Numbered from the stretch's first letter, positions 10,510 through 20,469 are shown. The stretch: DNA of 64,000 nt from Acuticoccus sp963704595 (GCA_963704595.1 OY969922.1:3906001-3970000), one strand, 5' to 3'. The notes: generated from the sequence alone by a model not told the origin. Made by a program: numbers and translations.

Positions 10510-11584
10510 GTGCCTTCGACGAGCGTCAACGCTGAGTTTTCGGTCGATCACAACGATATCATGGATGCCCTGCACGACGCTGTGGCCGTGATCGATGGCG
10601 ACCTTACCGTCCACTTCGCCAATGCCTCCTACCTCAGCCTGTTCGAATGCTCCGAAGAGGACGCGGTCGGCCGTGCGCTGTTCGCGGGCCACCGCGAGAT
10701 CGCCGAGAACGCCGTGCTCGCCAATCTCCTCAAGGCGGTTTCGACGCAGGACGTCAGCGTCAACGGCTACGTTCTCGAGGCCGAATTTCCCGGGCCAGGG
10801 CACCCGCCGGATCAAGGTCCGCGCCCACCGCATCAACCACGGCGGTGACCCTTCCGCGCTGACCGTCGTCGCCCTCTCCCAGCTTGCCGAAGACGCTGCC
10901 GAGACGACGACCGCCGTCGCCGCCGAGACAGCAGACGCGGTTCAGAAGGTCGAGGCAAAGCTCGTCGACGTCCATCACAAGGCACGCAACAACCTCGCCT
11001 CCATCCTCTCCATGCTGCGGCTCGAGACCCGTGCCGTGTCCGACAAGGCGACCAAGCGGCTGCTGGAGCGGATCGCCCTGCGCGTGGAGGCGGTGTCCTG
11101 GGTCTACGAACTGATGCGGCTCGACGCGGCGCGCAGCGCAATCCGCCTCCTCGCCTACTTCCGGCAGGTCTGCCGCGCGGTGGAGCAGCAGACCGGCGCT
11201 GCGCGCAGGAAGTGGCAGATCGACGTCAGCGGCGACGATGTTCCCGTCTCCCTCGACGAGGCGGTCAACATCGGGATGCTGGTGACGGAGCTCCTTTCCG
11301 ATGCCGCCGGTGCCGATTTCGGAGACGGCGAGACACCCGGCACCATCACCCTCGACTGCCGGCTCGACGGCACCGACCTCGTGATCACCCTCACGGACGG
11401 CCGGCGCGGCACACTCGCCGAGGGGCCCCGCGCGAACGAGCCGATGCTCGGCAAGAAGCTCGTCGGCGTCTACGTCTCCGCGCTGCAGGGCCGGATGGAG
11501 CAGACCGGCACGCGCGGCGACGGACTGGAGACGACGGTGCGCTTCCACTACAACGGCGCGACCATCTTCGACGGCAAGGAATGA
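10510..11584 (+). CDS. PAS-domain histidine kinase-like protein with degenerate ATPase domain (one frameshift)
   Basis: A PAS domain occupies roughly residues 15-115 (DALHDAVAVIDGDLTVHFANASYLSLF). After a one-base insertion near 10796 (CCC run) comes a HisKA_2-like dimerisation helix with VDVHHKARNNLASILSML, where the HH/RNN pattern marks the phosphoacceptor region. The ATPase domain is poorly conserved. The N-box reads VTELLSDAA where NELVTNA is usual, and no clear G-boxes are seen. The protein may be a histidine phosphotransferase or pseudokinase rather than an active kinase. GTG at 10510 is preferred because GGAGGA lies 9 bases upstream; an in-frame ATG at 10489 has no such site. No response regulator is adjacent. 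Confidence 0.7.
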
Positions 11585-11603
11585 GGCAGCCGCCACGCCG
11601 CCA

Positions 11604-12474
11604 TCAGGCTGCGAGGAAACGCTTCACCGTCTCGATGGAGGCCCGGTCCCACAGGAGCGGGGCATGCCCCTCGCCGCTCGCGACGAACGTCTCCAGCCTG
11701 CGGTGGCGGCGGCGCATCGCCTCCACCGTGGCGGCGGACAGAAGGTCCGAATGCGCACCGCGGATCACCAGCACCGGGCGAGACTTCAGCGCATCGAACG
11801 CGGGCCAGAAGTCCGGCGGGTTCGCGGGGGCGTTGGTCTCGCGGAACGGGGCGGACAGCGCCTCGTCGTAGTCGAGGACCATCTCGCCGGTGGCGGCGTC
11901 GGGCGAGGCGAGCTGCTTCGCGAACCGCACCCACTGCGGCCCCTTGAGGCGGGGAAACTGGGCGTGCTGCGTCGGCTCCAGCGCCTCGGCCAGCGCCTCG
12001 TAGGACGGATAGCGCATCGTCTTGCCGACGCTCTCGCCGATCCGAGCAAGGCCGACGGGCTCGATCCGGGGGCCGATGTCGTTCAGCACCACGCGGTCGA
12101 TCCGGTCGGGCTGGGTCATGGCGAGGAGCATGACGAGAAGCCCGCCGCGCGAGGTGCCGACGAAACGCGCCCGCGAGATGCCGAACGCGTCCATCGCCGA
12201 CGAGGAGATCGGCGAGCTCCTGCGGCAGGGTGTAGGTTTCGGCAGCGCTGCGGCCGGAGTTGCCGCGCCCCCGCGATTCCAGCGTGATGACGCGCATCGC
12301 AGGCCCCGCGCTCCCCGCGGTCGACAGCGCGCAGGCGAGCGCGGTGAAGTCACGCGCGTTGCGGGTCAGCCCCGGCAGGCAGATGACCGGGCACGGGTCC
12401 GACGACGGCCCGCGCTCCTCTGCGGACAGGCTCACGCCATCGCTGGCCGTCGCGGTCAGGACGCGTGGTGTCAG
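11604..12474 (-). CDS. Alpha/beta hydrolase (one frameshift)
   Basis: Cytoplasmic alpha/beta-fold hydrolase. The N-terminal part contains PVICLPGLTRNARDF and the oxyanion region, followed by ESRGRGNSG. After an extra base near 12200 come FVGTSRGGLLVMLLA with the nucleophile Ser in GTSRGG, VIRGAHSDLL with the acid, and GEGHAPLLW with the catalytic His. The substrate is unknown. The start is uncertain: no ATG or GTG lies upstream of the conserved N-terminus, and the coordinate given is a CTG overlapping the stop of the upstream transglycosylase. An internal GTG would cut the fold. Another sequence error at the start is possible. Confidence 0.72.
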
Positions 12475-14882
12475 CTCTGCCTCCCCCGCTGCAGGTCGGT
12501 GGAGATGGCGAGCTTGCCCGGTGCCGAGCGCCTCGCGGTAGACCTGAACGTTCTCCATCACCCGCTGCACGTAGTTGCGCGTCTCGGGGTACGGGATCTG
12601 CTCGACCCAGGTGATCGGGTCGACGCGGCGGTCGCGCGGGTCGCCGAAGCGCTCGATCCACTCGTTCACCCGGCCCGCGCCCGCGTTGTAGGCGGCGAAG
12701 GTGAGGATGTACGAGCCGTCGAAGTTGCCGAGGCGCTTCTGGAGATACGCTGCGCCGAGCGTCGCGTTGTAGGCGGGATCGCTCGTGAGCTTGCCCTGGC
12801 TGTGCTTGAGGCCGAGCTCCTTGGCGACGGAGGCCGCGGTGCGCGGCATCACCTGCATCAGACCCGCCGCGCCCACCGGGCTCTCGCGCGCCGGAGTTGA
12901 ACTGCAATTCCTGCCGGGCGATCGAGTAGACCACGCGCGCGGTCGAGCCCTGCCGGGATCTTGCGCCGAGCGGGGGATGTGCTGCGTCGGGTAGGCGAGC
13001 TGGCCGACGTCGACGCCCTCCTGCTGCGCTTCCTTGGCGGTCATCAGCGCAAGGTGCGGGTAGCCGGCATCGAGCGCGAGGTTGACGGCGAGCGTCGCCT
13101 GCCCCGGCGTCTTCACGGTTTCGCCCAGAGTCTTCAGGAACGGCCAGATCCGGTGGCCGTGGCCGGACGCCACAAGGCGCTGCGTGGCGACGGCGAGCGG
13201 GTTCGCCTTCATTGCCGCAATGTCGCTGCCGGTGGGCTTGGGCGGTGTGCTGACGCCGGTGCCGCTGAGGCCGAGTTCGGTCCGCGCGAGCTGGCCGTAG
13301 TAGGTGAAGCCGTAGCGGGCCGCGATCTCCATCTGGCGCTTCGAACCGCCGCGGTCGCCGCGCTGGGCCGCGGCCTTCCCGCGCCAGTAGGCCGCACGCG
13401 ACAGCGAGAGCGGCGTGGTGGCGATCGCCTCCAGCGCCGCGAAGTGGCGCTCGGCGGCGCGCTCCATCCTTGAGGCCGGTGAGCGCGAACCAGCCGGCGT
13501 GGAACGCCTCGTCCGCCTTGTTCTCGTTGGTCTCGGCGAAACCGATGCTGGCGAGCGCGTAGGCGGAGCGCCAGTCACCCTTCTCGGCGAGCGAGCGGGC
13601 GACGATGCGGCTCTCGACCCACCAGGCATCGCCGTTCACGACCGTTCGGGGCGACACGCGCGACAGGAGCTTCGCCGCGCCGGTAAGATCGTCCGCCCGC
13701 CGCAGCGTCTCGGCCATGGCGAGCGAGTAGCCCGGCCGCTTGCGGTATTCCGCCGGCACGCGCTGGAGGAGTGCGTTGGCGCCGGACGCGCCCTCGGCAG
13801 CCGCGATCCGCGCATCCATGTAGGCGCGCGGGCCGGTGCCGAGCCGGGAGCGCAGGCCCTTCGCCTCGGCGACGAGGCCTTCGCCGATCAGGTAGTCGAC
13901 CCGCGACAGGTGGTCGTCGACGGAGAGGATGCTGCCGAAGTCATCCGTGTAGGCGCCCTGGAGGGTGACGCCGAGGCCGCGGTTGTGCCATGCGGCGCGG
14001 ACCGTCTGGCGCGCGGCGGCGGTGTCGCCCTTTGCGAGATACGCCTTGCCGAGAAGGCGGACGCCGGAGCCCGAGATCGCCTTGCCGGCGAGCGCGGAGA
14101 TCACGAGGTCGGGGCTCGGCCGCTCGCGCGCGAGGCTTTCCTCGACGCGGGTCTGGATCATCTTGGGGTCGGGCCAGCCCTGCCCACGGGCGATGAAGTC
14201 GGCGACCATCGCGTAGGTGAGTTCCGGCGGGCCGGCGCGCACGACGAGATAGTCGATGGTCAGAACGTCGAGCGGGTCGCGACAGCGCGTTGCGCCGGGC
14301 GAACACCTCCTCGTAGCGGTCGGCCTTCAGCGCATCGAGCGCGTTCTTGAAGGAGCCCGAGCGGCGGCCGAACTTTGCGTAGGCGGTGCTGTCGCGCTGG
14401 CCGTGCGCCGCGAGCGCAGGCTGCGCGGGAGGCGGCGCGGCGACCGCCGTGGGGACCGGTGGCGGTGCGGCGACGGAGCTCGACACCACGGCCTCGGGCG
14501 CGCTGAAAAGCGAGGCGACCGGGCCATCGCTGGCGGCGTAGGCGCTCGCGACCGGCACGGCGACGCCGTTCTCGACCCGGCCGACCACCTTGGCGCGGCT
14601 CGGCCGGCGGCGCGGCACGGCGTGGCCGGCAACCATCTGCGCCGCGACGGCGGGGGCGGTTTCCGGCGCTTCGGCGAATGCGTTGTCGAACCGCGCGGCA
14701 GGCGCGGCGGGCGCCGGCTCGCCAGACGCCCGGCTGGGGTGCGCCGGCGGCAGCGGCATCTGGGCCAGCATCACGCCCGGCGCCACGGACGGGGCGCGCA
14801 ACGGTGCGGCCTCCCCCGTTCCGGCGCCGACAGCACCCGCGGCCATCGCTGCGACGATGGCGAGTTTTGTGGGTGCACGCAT
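12471..14882 (-). CDS. Soluble lytic murein transglycosylase, Slt70-like (about six frameshifts)
   Basis: Periplasmic enzyme that cleaves peptidoglycan glycan strands to 1,6-anhydro products. The start is ATG 14882, chosen because a clear signal peptide follows (MRAPTKLAIVAAMAAGAV, cleavage near GEAAP). A Pro/Ala-rich linker, an alpha-helical superhelix (YAMVADFIARGQGWPDP, then TPLSLSRAAYWRGKAA) and the C-terminal SLT domain follow. The catalytic Glu lies in SIARQELQFNSGA, followed by AAGLMQVMPRTAA and the diagnostic TFAAYNAGAGRVNEW. Single inserted bases break the frame near 14275, 13475, 12965, 12890 and 12500. Removing them yields a normal protein ending TDLQRGRQS. It is divergent from dapA, a common arrangement in Hyphomicrobiales. 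Confidence 0.85.
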
Positions 14883-15159
14883 GAAAAACTCCGAACGCAA
14901 ACGCTGTATGGTGGGACCGTAGGACATTTAGCTTGCCAATTCGGTAATCAAATCGTGAGCGTTGAAGAAAGTCTACACCCTTAGATTGCTTCTGTCGTCC
15001 GCGGTCCGTCCGGACGGCACCTCCAAAACGGGTGATTGGCGCGCGGTCCGCGGCGTTCCGCGTTGCAGCGGCGACACACCCGGCGGCGCGGCGGAACGTT
15101 CCCTTTGGCACGGAGGCGCAAGTGGCGCTAAAGGTCGGGGCAAATCGGGAGGATCAAAC
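14883..15159. promoter_or_regulatory. Divergent promoter region of the transglycosylase and dapA
   Basis: The 277 bases between two divergent starts must hold both promoters. The first 110 bases are AT-richer than the rest. I see no -35/-10 pair strong enough to assign and no operator palindrome. The last 15 bases carry the dapA ribosome binding site GGGAGG. Confidence 0.4.
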
Positions 15160-16038
15160 GTGTTCACAGGCTCAATCACGGCGCTCGTCACACCATTTCG
15201 CGACGGCAGGGTCGACGAGCGGGCGTTCACGGACCTCGTCGAGTGGCAGATCCAGTCCGGCACCAACGGCTTCGTCCCCGTCGGCACCACGGGCGAGTCG
15301 CCGACGCTCTCCCACGAGGAACACCGCCGCGTGGTGGAGATGTGCATCGAGACCACGGCGGGCCGCGTCCCGGTGATCGCGGGGGCAGGCTCCAATTCCA
15401 CACGCGAGGCCGTGGCGCTCGCCGAACACGCCGAGAAGGCCGGGGCGACCGGCGTCCTGGTCGTCACGCCCTACTACAACAAGCCGAGCCAGGCCGGCCT
15501 CTTCGCCCACTTCAGCGCCGTGGCGAAGGCGATCAGCCTGCCGATCATCATCTACAACATTCCGCCCCGCTCGGTGGTGGACATGACCGTCGAGACCATG
15601 GCGGCGCTCGCCGACGCGCACCCCAACATCATCGGCGTGAAGGATGCGACCTCCAACATCGCGCGGGTCAGCCGCCAGCGCGCCGCCTGCGGCGAGGCGT
15701 TCGTCCAGCTTTCGGGCGAGGATGCGACCGCGCTCGCCTTCAACGCCCATGGCGGCGTCGGCTGTATCTCGGTGACGGCGAACGTCGCGCCGAAGGAGTG
15801 CGCCGCGTTCCAGGCGGCCTGCACCCGCGGCGACTACAAGGCTGCGCTCGCCATGCAGGACAAGCTGATGCCGCTGCACGACGCGATGTTCGTCGAGCCC
15901 AACCCCGGCGGGCCGAAGTACGCGCTCTCCCGCCTCGGCAAGATCGCCAACGAGTTGCGCGAGCCGCTGGTGCCGATCAGCGCCCCCACCGCCGCGATCA
16001 TCGACAAGGCGATGGCTCTCGCCGGCCTCACCGACTGA
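15160..16038 (+). CDS. dapA: 4-hydroxy-tetrahydrodipicolinate synthase
   Basis: 292 residues, the canonical length. DapA condenses pyruvate with aspartate semialdehyde, the first committed step to lysine and diaminopimelate. GTG 15160 is preferred because GGGAGG lies about 8 bases upstream and FTGSITALVTPF is the standard N-terminus. The pyruvate pocket GTTGESPTL, the proton-relay Tyr in TPYYNKPSQ, Arg in NIPPRSVVD and the Schiff-base Lys in IIGVKDATSN are all present. The frame is intact. It is divergent from a peptidoglycan-cleaving transglycosylase, which fits shared cell-wall metabolism; the tmRNA-binding gene smpB often found downstream is absent. Confidence 0.95.
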   Translation: MFTGSITALVTPFRDGRVDERAFTDLVEWQIQSGTNGFVPVGTTGESPTLSHEEHRRVVEMCIETTAGRVPVIAGAGSNSTREAVALAEHAEKAGATGVLVVTPYYNKPSQAGLFAHFSAVAKAISLPIIIYNIPPRSVVDMTVETMAALADAHPNIIGVKDATSNIARVSRQRAACGEAFVQLSGEDATALAFNAHGGVGCISVTANVAPKECAAFQAACTRGDYKAALAMQDKLMPLHDAMFVEPNPGGPKYALSRLGKIANELREPLVPISAPTAAIIDKAMALAGLTD

Positions 16039-16133
16039 GGCCGCGGCGCGGCTTGCCCGCCGCCGGCCCGATGCGCTCCACTATGGCGACCGAGAGGCGC
16101 GACCGAACGCGCCCGATGCCGGAGGACACGCCC

Positions 16134-16466
16134 ATGACCCGCCTTCCCCGCCTCGTCGCAACGCTTGCCATCGGCGCCCTCGGCCTTGCCGCCGGCACCG
16201 CGCAGGCGAAGGACGCCCGCTGCTACAATTCCGACGACGGCACCTACTCCTGCGACTTCCGCCAGTTCGGCGGCGACGGCAGCTTCACGGTCGCCGCCCC
16301 GATGGTGCCGACCTACACCATCTCAATCGTCGGCAAGGACATGGCGGACGGCTTCGCCAACTACGGCGAGCGCAACGTGCCCCTGCCCGGCCCGTTCTAC
16401 CGCTCGCGCTCGGACCGGGCGTGCTGGGTCTCCGACGCGACGGGCTTCGAGCTCTGCGCCTACTGA
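16134..16466 (+). CDS. Small secreted protein of unknown function
   Basis: 110 residues with a clear Sec signal peptide (MTRLPRLVATLAIGALGLAA, cleavage after AQA). The mature part is about 80 residues with four cysteines (RCYNSDD, YSCDF, RACWVS, ELCAY) that could form two disulfides. GGAGGA at 16121-16126 sits 7 bases before ATG 16134. No family is recognised. It follows dapA by about 95 bases. Cysteine pairing and a short beta-rich mature domain suggest a periplasmic or extracellular protein. Confidence 0.65.
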   Translation: MTRLPRLVATLAIGALGLAAGTAQAKDARCYNSDDGTYSCDFRQFGGDGSFTVAAPMVPTYTISIVGKDMADGFANYGERNVPLPGPFYRSRSDRACWVSDATGFELCAY

Positions 16467-16571
16467 ACCCGCGTTTCGTGCGCGGAATCCGAAAAAGGTG
16501 ACATGGCACGCGATTGAAGCGTGCCGGTCCGCGGTCTATCTCCGGTGCTGGAACCGAAGGAGCACGGACCG

Positions 16572-17276
16572 ATGAGCGACAATCCGATTGCGCTGTACTA
16601 CTGGCCGACGCCGAACGGCTGGAAGATCACCATCATGCTGGAGGAGCTCGGACTTCCCTACGAAGTCCACATGGTCAACATCGGTGCCGGCGACCAGTTC
16701 AAGCCGGACTTCCTGGCGATCTCCCCCAACAACCGGATGCCCGCCATCATCGACCCCGACGGGCCGGACGGGCGCGAGATCTCGGTTTTCGAAAGCGGCG
16801 CGATCCTCCAGTATCTCGCCCGCAAGACCGGCAAGTTCTACGGCCGCAACGAGCGCGAGCGCATCGCGGTCGACGAATGGCTGATGTGGCAGATGGGCGG
16901 CTTCGGCCCGATGCTCGGCCAGAACCACCACTTCAACAAGTACGCTCCGGTCGACGTGCCCTACGCCAAGGAGCGCTACACCAACGAGACGCACCGCCTG
17001 TACGGCGTCCTCGACACCCGGCTCGACAACCGCGAGTTCATCGTCGACGAGTACTCCATCGCCGACATGGCCTCATACGGCTGGTCCACCGGCTGGGAAA
17101 ACCAGAAGATGGACATCGACGAGTTCCCCAACGTGAAGCGCTGGATGGCCGCGATGGCCGCCCGCCCCGCGGTGGAGCGCGGCATGGCCGTCGGCCGCGA
17201 AGAGCGCGAGAAGATGCAGCTCGCCACCAACAAGGACCAGCAGGCGCTGCTGTTCGGCCAGCGCGCCCGCCGCTGA
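16572..17276 (+). CDS. Glutathione S-transferase family protein
   Basis: 234 residues. The N-terminal thioredoxin-like domain contains YYWPTPNGWKITIMLEELG and a glutathione gamma-glutamyl site, FESGAILQYLARKTG, with the conserved Glu-Ser pair. The C-terminal helical domain has a WLMWQMGGFGPMLGQNHHF segment and SIADMASYGW, typical of the YghU/YfcG (nu-class-like) group of disulfide-bond oxidoreductases. GAAGGAG lies about 10 bases before ATG 16572. It is convergent with the CoA transferase. The electrophile or disulfide substrate is unknown. Confidence 0.85.
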   Translation: MSDNPIALYYWPTPNGWKITIMLEELGLPYEVHMVNIGAGDQFKPDFLAISPNNRMPAIIDPDGPDGREISVFESGAILQYLARKTGKFYGRNERERIAVDEWLMWQMGGFGPMLGQNHHFNKYAPVDVPYAKERYTNETHRLYGVLDTRLDNREFIVDEYSIADMASYGWSTGWENQKMDIDEFPNVKRWMAAMAARPAVERGMAVGREEREKMQLATNKDQQALLFGQRARR

Positions 17277-17288
17277 AGCGCGGCCAGC

Positions 17289-17316
17289 GCCCGCGGCCTC
17301 AGATGATGCCGCGGGC
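17289..17316. terminator. Hairpin between convergent genes, possible bidirectional terminator
   Basis: Perfect 9-base inverted repeat, GCCCGCGGC (17289-17297) and GCCGCGGGC (17308-17316), with a 10-base loop. It lies between the stop of the GST gene and the stop codon of the convergent CoA transferase, which falls in the loop. There is no T-tract on either strand, so intrinsic termination is doubtful; transcript-end stabilisation is an alternative. Confidence 0.35.
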
Positions 17317-18528
17317 CTTGAGGTCGGCGAGCCTGTCGTCGTCCATGCCGAGGATGCCCTTCAGCACCGCGTCGTTGTGCTCGCCGAGTTCGGGCCCGGC
17401 ATGGCGGATGTGGCCCGGCGTCTCCGACAGGCGCGGCGCCACGTTCTGCATCTTCAGCGTGCCGAACACCGGCGCCGGCACTTCGACGATTGCTTCCCGC
17501 GCCTGGAAATGGCGGTCGGCCATCATGTCCGGCGCGGTGTAGATGAGGCCCGCCGGCACCCCCGCCTCGGCCAGAACCTCTTCCAGATCGTCGAGCTTGA
17601 GGGTGCGCGTCCAGTCCGCGACCATTTCGTCGAGCTCGGCCTGCACCTCGCCGCGGGCGGTGTGGGTGGCGAACTTCGGGTCCGTGGCAAGCTCCGGCTT
17701 GCCCATGGCGGCGGCGAGACGCTTGAAGACGTTGTCCTGGTTGGCGGCGATCAGCATCAGCTTGTCGTCCGCCGTCGGGTAGACGTTGGAGGGTGCGATG
17801 TTGGGGAGCACCGCGCCGGTCCGCTCGCGCACGTAGTCGGCGCGGTGGTACTCCGTGATGAGGCTTTCCATCATGTTGAGCACCGCCTCGTAGATGGCGC
17901 TGTCCACCACCTGCCCGCGGCCGGTCCGCTCGCGCGCGTGGATCGCCATCACGGCGCCGAGCGCGGCGTGGATCGCGGCGAGCTCGTCGCCTATGGAGAT
18001 GCCCATGCGCGACGGCGGCGTCGACGGATCGCCCACCACGTAGCGCAGCCCGCCCATCGCCTCGCCGATGGCGCCGAAGCCGGCCCGCTTGGCGTAAGGG
18101 CCGGTCTGGCCGAAGCCGGTCACGCGGACCATCACGAGCCGCGGGTTGATCTCGGAGAGCTGTTCGTAGCCGAGGTTCCAGCGCTCCATCGTGCCGGGGC
18201 GGAAATTCTCGATCAGGATGTCGCTCTGCGCGACAAGCTCCTTGACTACGGCCTGCCCCTCGGGCTCGCGCAGGTTGAGGGTGACGGACTTCTTGTTGCG
18301 CGCCACCACCGGCCACCAGAGCGACTTGCCGTGCGGCTTCTCGCGGCCCCATTCGCGCAAGGGGTCGCCGACGCCGGGCTGCTCGAACTTGATGACCTCG
18401 GCCCCGAAGTCGGCCAGCAGCTGGCCGCAGAAGGGCCCCGCCAGAAGCTGCCCCATCTCGATGACCCGAAGGTCGGTGAGCGGCCCCTGCCGTTCCGTCG
18501 CCTCGTGCCCGCCCGCCGATGCCGTCAT
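17299..18528 (-). CDS. CaiB/BaiF-family (type III) CoA transferase
   Basis: 409 residues. Transfers CoA between carboxylates through an Asp-bound mixed anhydride. Family motifs include DLRVIEMGQLLAGPFCGQLLADFGAEVIK near the N-terminus (shown here only by position, residues 18-46), SDILIENFRPGTMERWNLGY in parts, VTGFGQTGPYA, and GQVVDSAIYEAVL with the catalytic Asp. ATG 18528 follows a GGGGGA site. It is divergent from an HMG-CoA lyase gene with 122 bases between, so both probably share regulation by the downstream GntR protein. The acid substrate is unknown; 3-hydroxy-3-methylglutarate or a related branched acid is an inference from the neighbour. Confidence 0.85.
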   Translation of the reverse strand: MTASAGGHEATERQGPLTDLRVIEMGQLLAGPFCGQLLADFGAEVIKFEQPGVGDPLREWGREKPHGKSLWWPVVARNKKSVTLNLREPEGQAVVKELVAQSDILIENFRPGTMERWNLGYEQLSEINPRLVMVRVTGFGQTGPYAKRAGFGAIGEAMGGLRYVVGDPSTPPSRMGISIGDELAAIHAALGAVMAIHARERTGRGQVVDSAIYEAVLNMMESLITEYHRADYVRERTGAVLPNIAPSNVYPTADDKLMLIAANQDNVFKRLAAAMGKPELATDPKFATHTARGEVQAELDEMVADWTRTLKLDDLEEVLAEAGVPAGLIYTAPDMMADRHFQAREAIVEVPAPVFGTLKMQNVAPRLSETPGHIRHAGPELGEHNDAVLKGILGMDDDRLADLKARGII

Positions 18529-18650
18529 GTCCGTCCCCCGATCGTCCGGCCCGCCCGGCGCGTCGCCGATGGATTGGCAAGCCGGTTCATTTTCGCCATA
18601 TTGCGCCGGGACAATAATGTATCCATTCAGCGAAACCAAGGCGTATTCAG

Positions 18651-19578
18651 ATGGCGAACTCTGGCGTGGGACGCGTGGAAATCGTGGAGGTCGCGCCGCG
18701 GGACGGAATCCAGAATCAGCCGACCATCCTGTCACGTGGATACAAAAATCGCGCTGATCGAGAAAGCCATCGCGGCCGGCGCGCGGCGGATCGAGGCGGT
18801 GAGCTTCGTCAACCCGAAGCGGGTGCCGCAGATGGCTGGCGCAGAGGAAGTGCTCGCCCGCCTCCCCCGCGGCACGGCGCGCTACATCGGCCTCGTCCTC
18901 AACCGCCGCGGCTTCGAGCGGGCGATGGCGACGCCGCTCGACGAGGTCAACTTCGTGGTGGTGGCAAGCGACACCTTCAACATGCGCAACCAGGGCGCCC
19001 CCACCGCCGAAACCGTCGCGGTCTGGGCTGACATTGCGGCCGAGGCGCGCGGCACGATGGCCACATCCGTCACCATCGCCGCCGCGTTCGGCTGCCCGTT
19101 CGAGGGCGAGGTGCCGCTCGACCGGCTCCTCCACGTCGTCGACGCCGTGATGCAGCACAGCCCGCACGAGCTGGCGCTCGCCGACACCATCGGCGTCGCC
19201 GCCCCGCCCGACATCACGGCCCGGGTCGGCGCGGTCCGCGAACGCTTCCCCGAAGTGCCGCTGCGGCTCCACCTGCACAACACGCGCAACACCGGGTTCG
19301 CCAACGCCTGGGCGGCGGTCGAGGCCGGCGTTTCGGTGCTCGACGCGTCGCTGGCGGGTTCGGGCGGCTGCCCGTTCGCCCCGCGCGCCACCGGCAACAT
19401 CGCCACCGAAGACCTCGTCTACATGCTGGAGCGCGCCGGGATCGAGACCGGCATGGACCTCGACGCCCTCTGCGAGGCTGCGCTCTGGCTGGAAGAGGCG
19501 CTCCAGAACCCGATGCCCGGCATGGTGATGAAGGCCGGCGGCTTCCCGCCGCGCGCGACGGCAGCCGATGCCGCCTGA
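18651..19578 (+). CDS. Hydroxymethylglutaryl-CoA lyase (one frameshift)
   Basis: TIM-barrel lyase of the HMGL-like family that cleaves HMG-CoA to acetoacetate and acetyl-CoA. The N-terminus holds EVAPRDGIQNQ with the catalytic Asp. One extra A near 18733 shifts the frame; removing it gives LSVDTKIALIEKAIAAG. Then come EAVSFVNPKRVPQMA, LHLHNTRNTGFAN (metal-binding His pair) and GSGGCPFAPRATGN with the active-site Cys. The C-terminus overlaps the GntR gene by 11 bases. Closely related enzymes cleave citramalyl- or other 3-hydroxyacyl-CoAs, so the exact thioester is not certain. Confidence 0.85.
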
Positions 19579-20236
19579 AGCTCCCGCAGGCGAGCCGCAG
19601 AAGGCGGCGGACCTTGCCTATCTCGCGCTGCGCGACGCGATCCTCAGCGGCGAGCTCGCGCCGAGGGCCCGCGTCACCGAGACCGCGCTCGCCGAACGTC
19701 TCGCCCTCTCCCGCACCCCCGTCCGCGACGCGATCCGCCGCCTCACCATGGAAGGCTTCCTGTCGCGGGTGCGGGGCGAAGGGCTGCGCGTCGTCGGCCT
19801 GCAGCCCGACGAGGTCGAGCAGATCTTCCAGATCCGCCTGATGCTGGAGCCGTTCGCCGCCCGGCGCGCCGCCCGTTTCGCGACGGCCGGGCAGATCGCG
19901 GAACTGCGCGCCCTCGCCGACGAGATGGAAGCGATCACCCCGCCCGCGGACGACGAGCAGCGCAAGCGGCTGCCGGAGCGCAACGCGCGCTTCCACAACC
20001 TCGTGATGGAGGCGGCAAGGTCGCCCCGGCTGAGCACCATGCTGGCGGCCACGGTGAACATCGGGCTCGTCCTGCGCACCTTCGGCATGTACTCACCGCG
20101 CGACATGATCCGTTCGGCGCGCCACCACGTCGAGATCGCCGACGCGATCGAGGCGCGCGCGCCCGAATGGGCCGCCAGCGTGATGGCGTCCCACCTCCAC
20201 GCGGCCGCTGCCGTCGCGATGCGCGCCGGGGACTGA
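19568..20236 (+). CDS. GntR-family transcriptional regulator, FCD subgroup
   Basis: 222 residues. The N-terminal winged helix-turn-helix has LRDAILSGELAPRARVTETALAERLALSRTPV by position (residues 23-54), and the LSRTPVRDAIRRL recognition helix is diagnostic. The C-terminal FCD ligand domain shows EQIFQIRLMLEPFAARRAA, HNLVMEAARSPRL and H149/H176-like metal-site histidines (ARHHVEIADAI, SHLHAAAAVAM). It overlaps the HMG-CoA lyase gene by 11 bases, so it is co-transcribed and likely controls the CoA transferase/lyase pair in response to an organic acid. Confidence 0.88.
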   Translation: MPPEAPAGEPQKAADLAYLALRDAILSGELAPRARVTETALAERLALSRTPVRDAIRRLTMEGFLSRVRGEGLRVVGLQPDEVEQIFQIRLMLEPFAARRAARFATAGQIAELRALADEMEAITPPADDEQRKRLPERNARFHNLVMEAARSPRLSTMLAATVNIGLVLRTFGMYSPRDMIRSARHHVEIADAIEARAPEWAASVMASHLHAAAAVAMRAGD

Positions 20237-20379
20237 GACCGTCGCGCTTTCGCGAGGGCTTGCCGCTTGCGGAGGCGTCCGCGGCCATGTTACCGGACTT
20301 GCGTGCGAGCAAAGGCTCGGAGCAGTCTCGGACCGTGCCCGTCGCGGCCCGCCCGCTCCTGCCGCCGGCGTTCTCATCA

Positions 20380-20469
20380 GGAGCCGTGGCCGAGAGGCTG
20401 AAGGCGGCGGTTTGCTAAACCGTTAGGCGGGGTAAACCCGTCTCGAGGGTTCGAATCCCTCCGGCTCCG
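20380..20469 (+). tRNA. tRNA-Ser (GCT anticodon)
   Basis: A 90-base cloverleaf. The acceptor arms GGAGCCG (20380-20386) and CGGCTCC (20462-20468) pair fully, followed by G73 and an encoded CCA (20470-20472). The anticodon arm GCGGT-TTGCTAA-ACCGT gives anticodon GCT, reading AGC and AGU. A long variable arm typical of class II tRNAs and the T-loop GTTCGAATCC follow. Confidence 0.95.

Noticed and set aside
18609..18624. Imperfect palindrome GGACAATAATGTATCC as a GntR operator feature
   Set aside because: Only the outer bases pair; too weak for a feature entry, so it is mentioned only as a lead.
17377..18650. Plus-strand frame open upstream of the HMG-CoA lyase as if it were a 733-residue protein
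   Set aside because: The part before 18733 is antisense to the CoA transferase; only the lyase portion is real, joined by a frameshift to ATG 18651.
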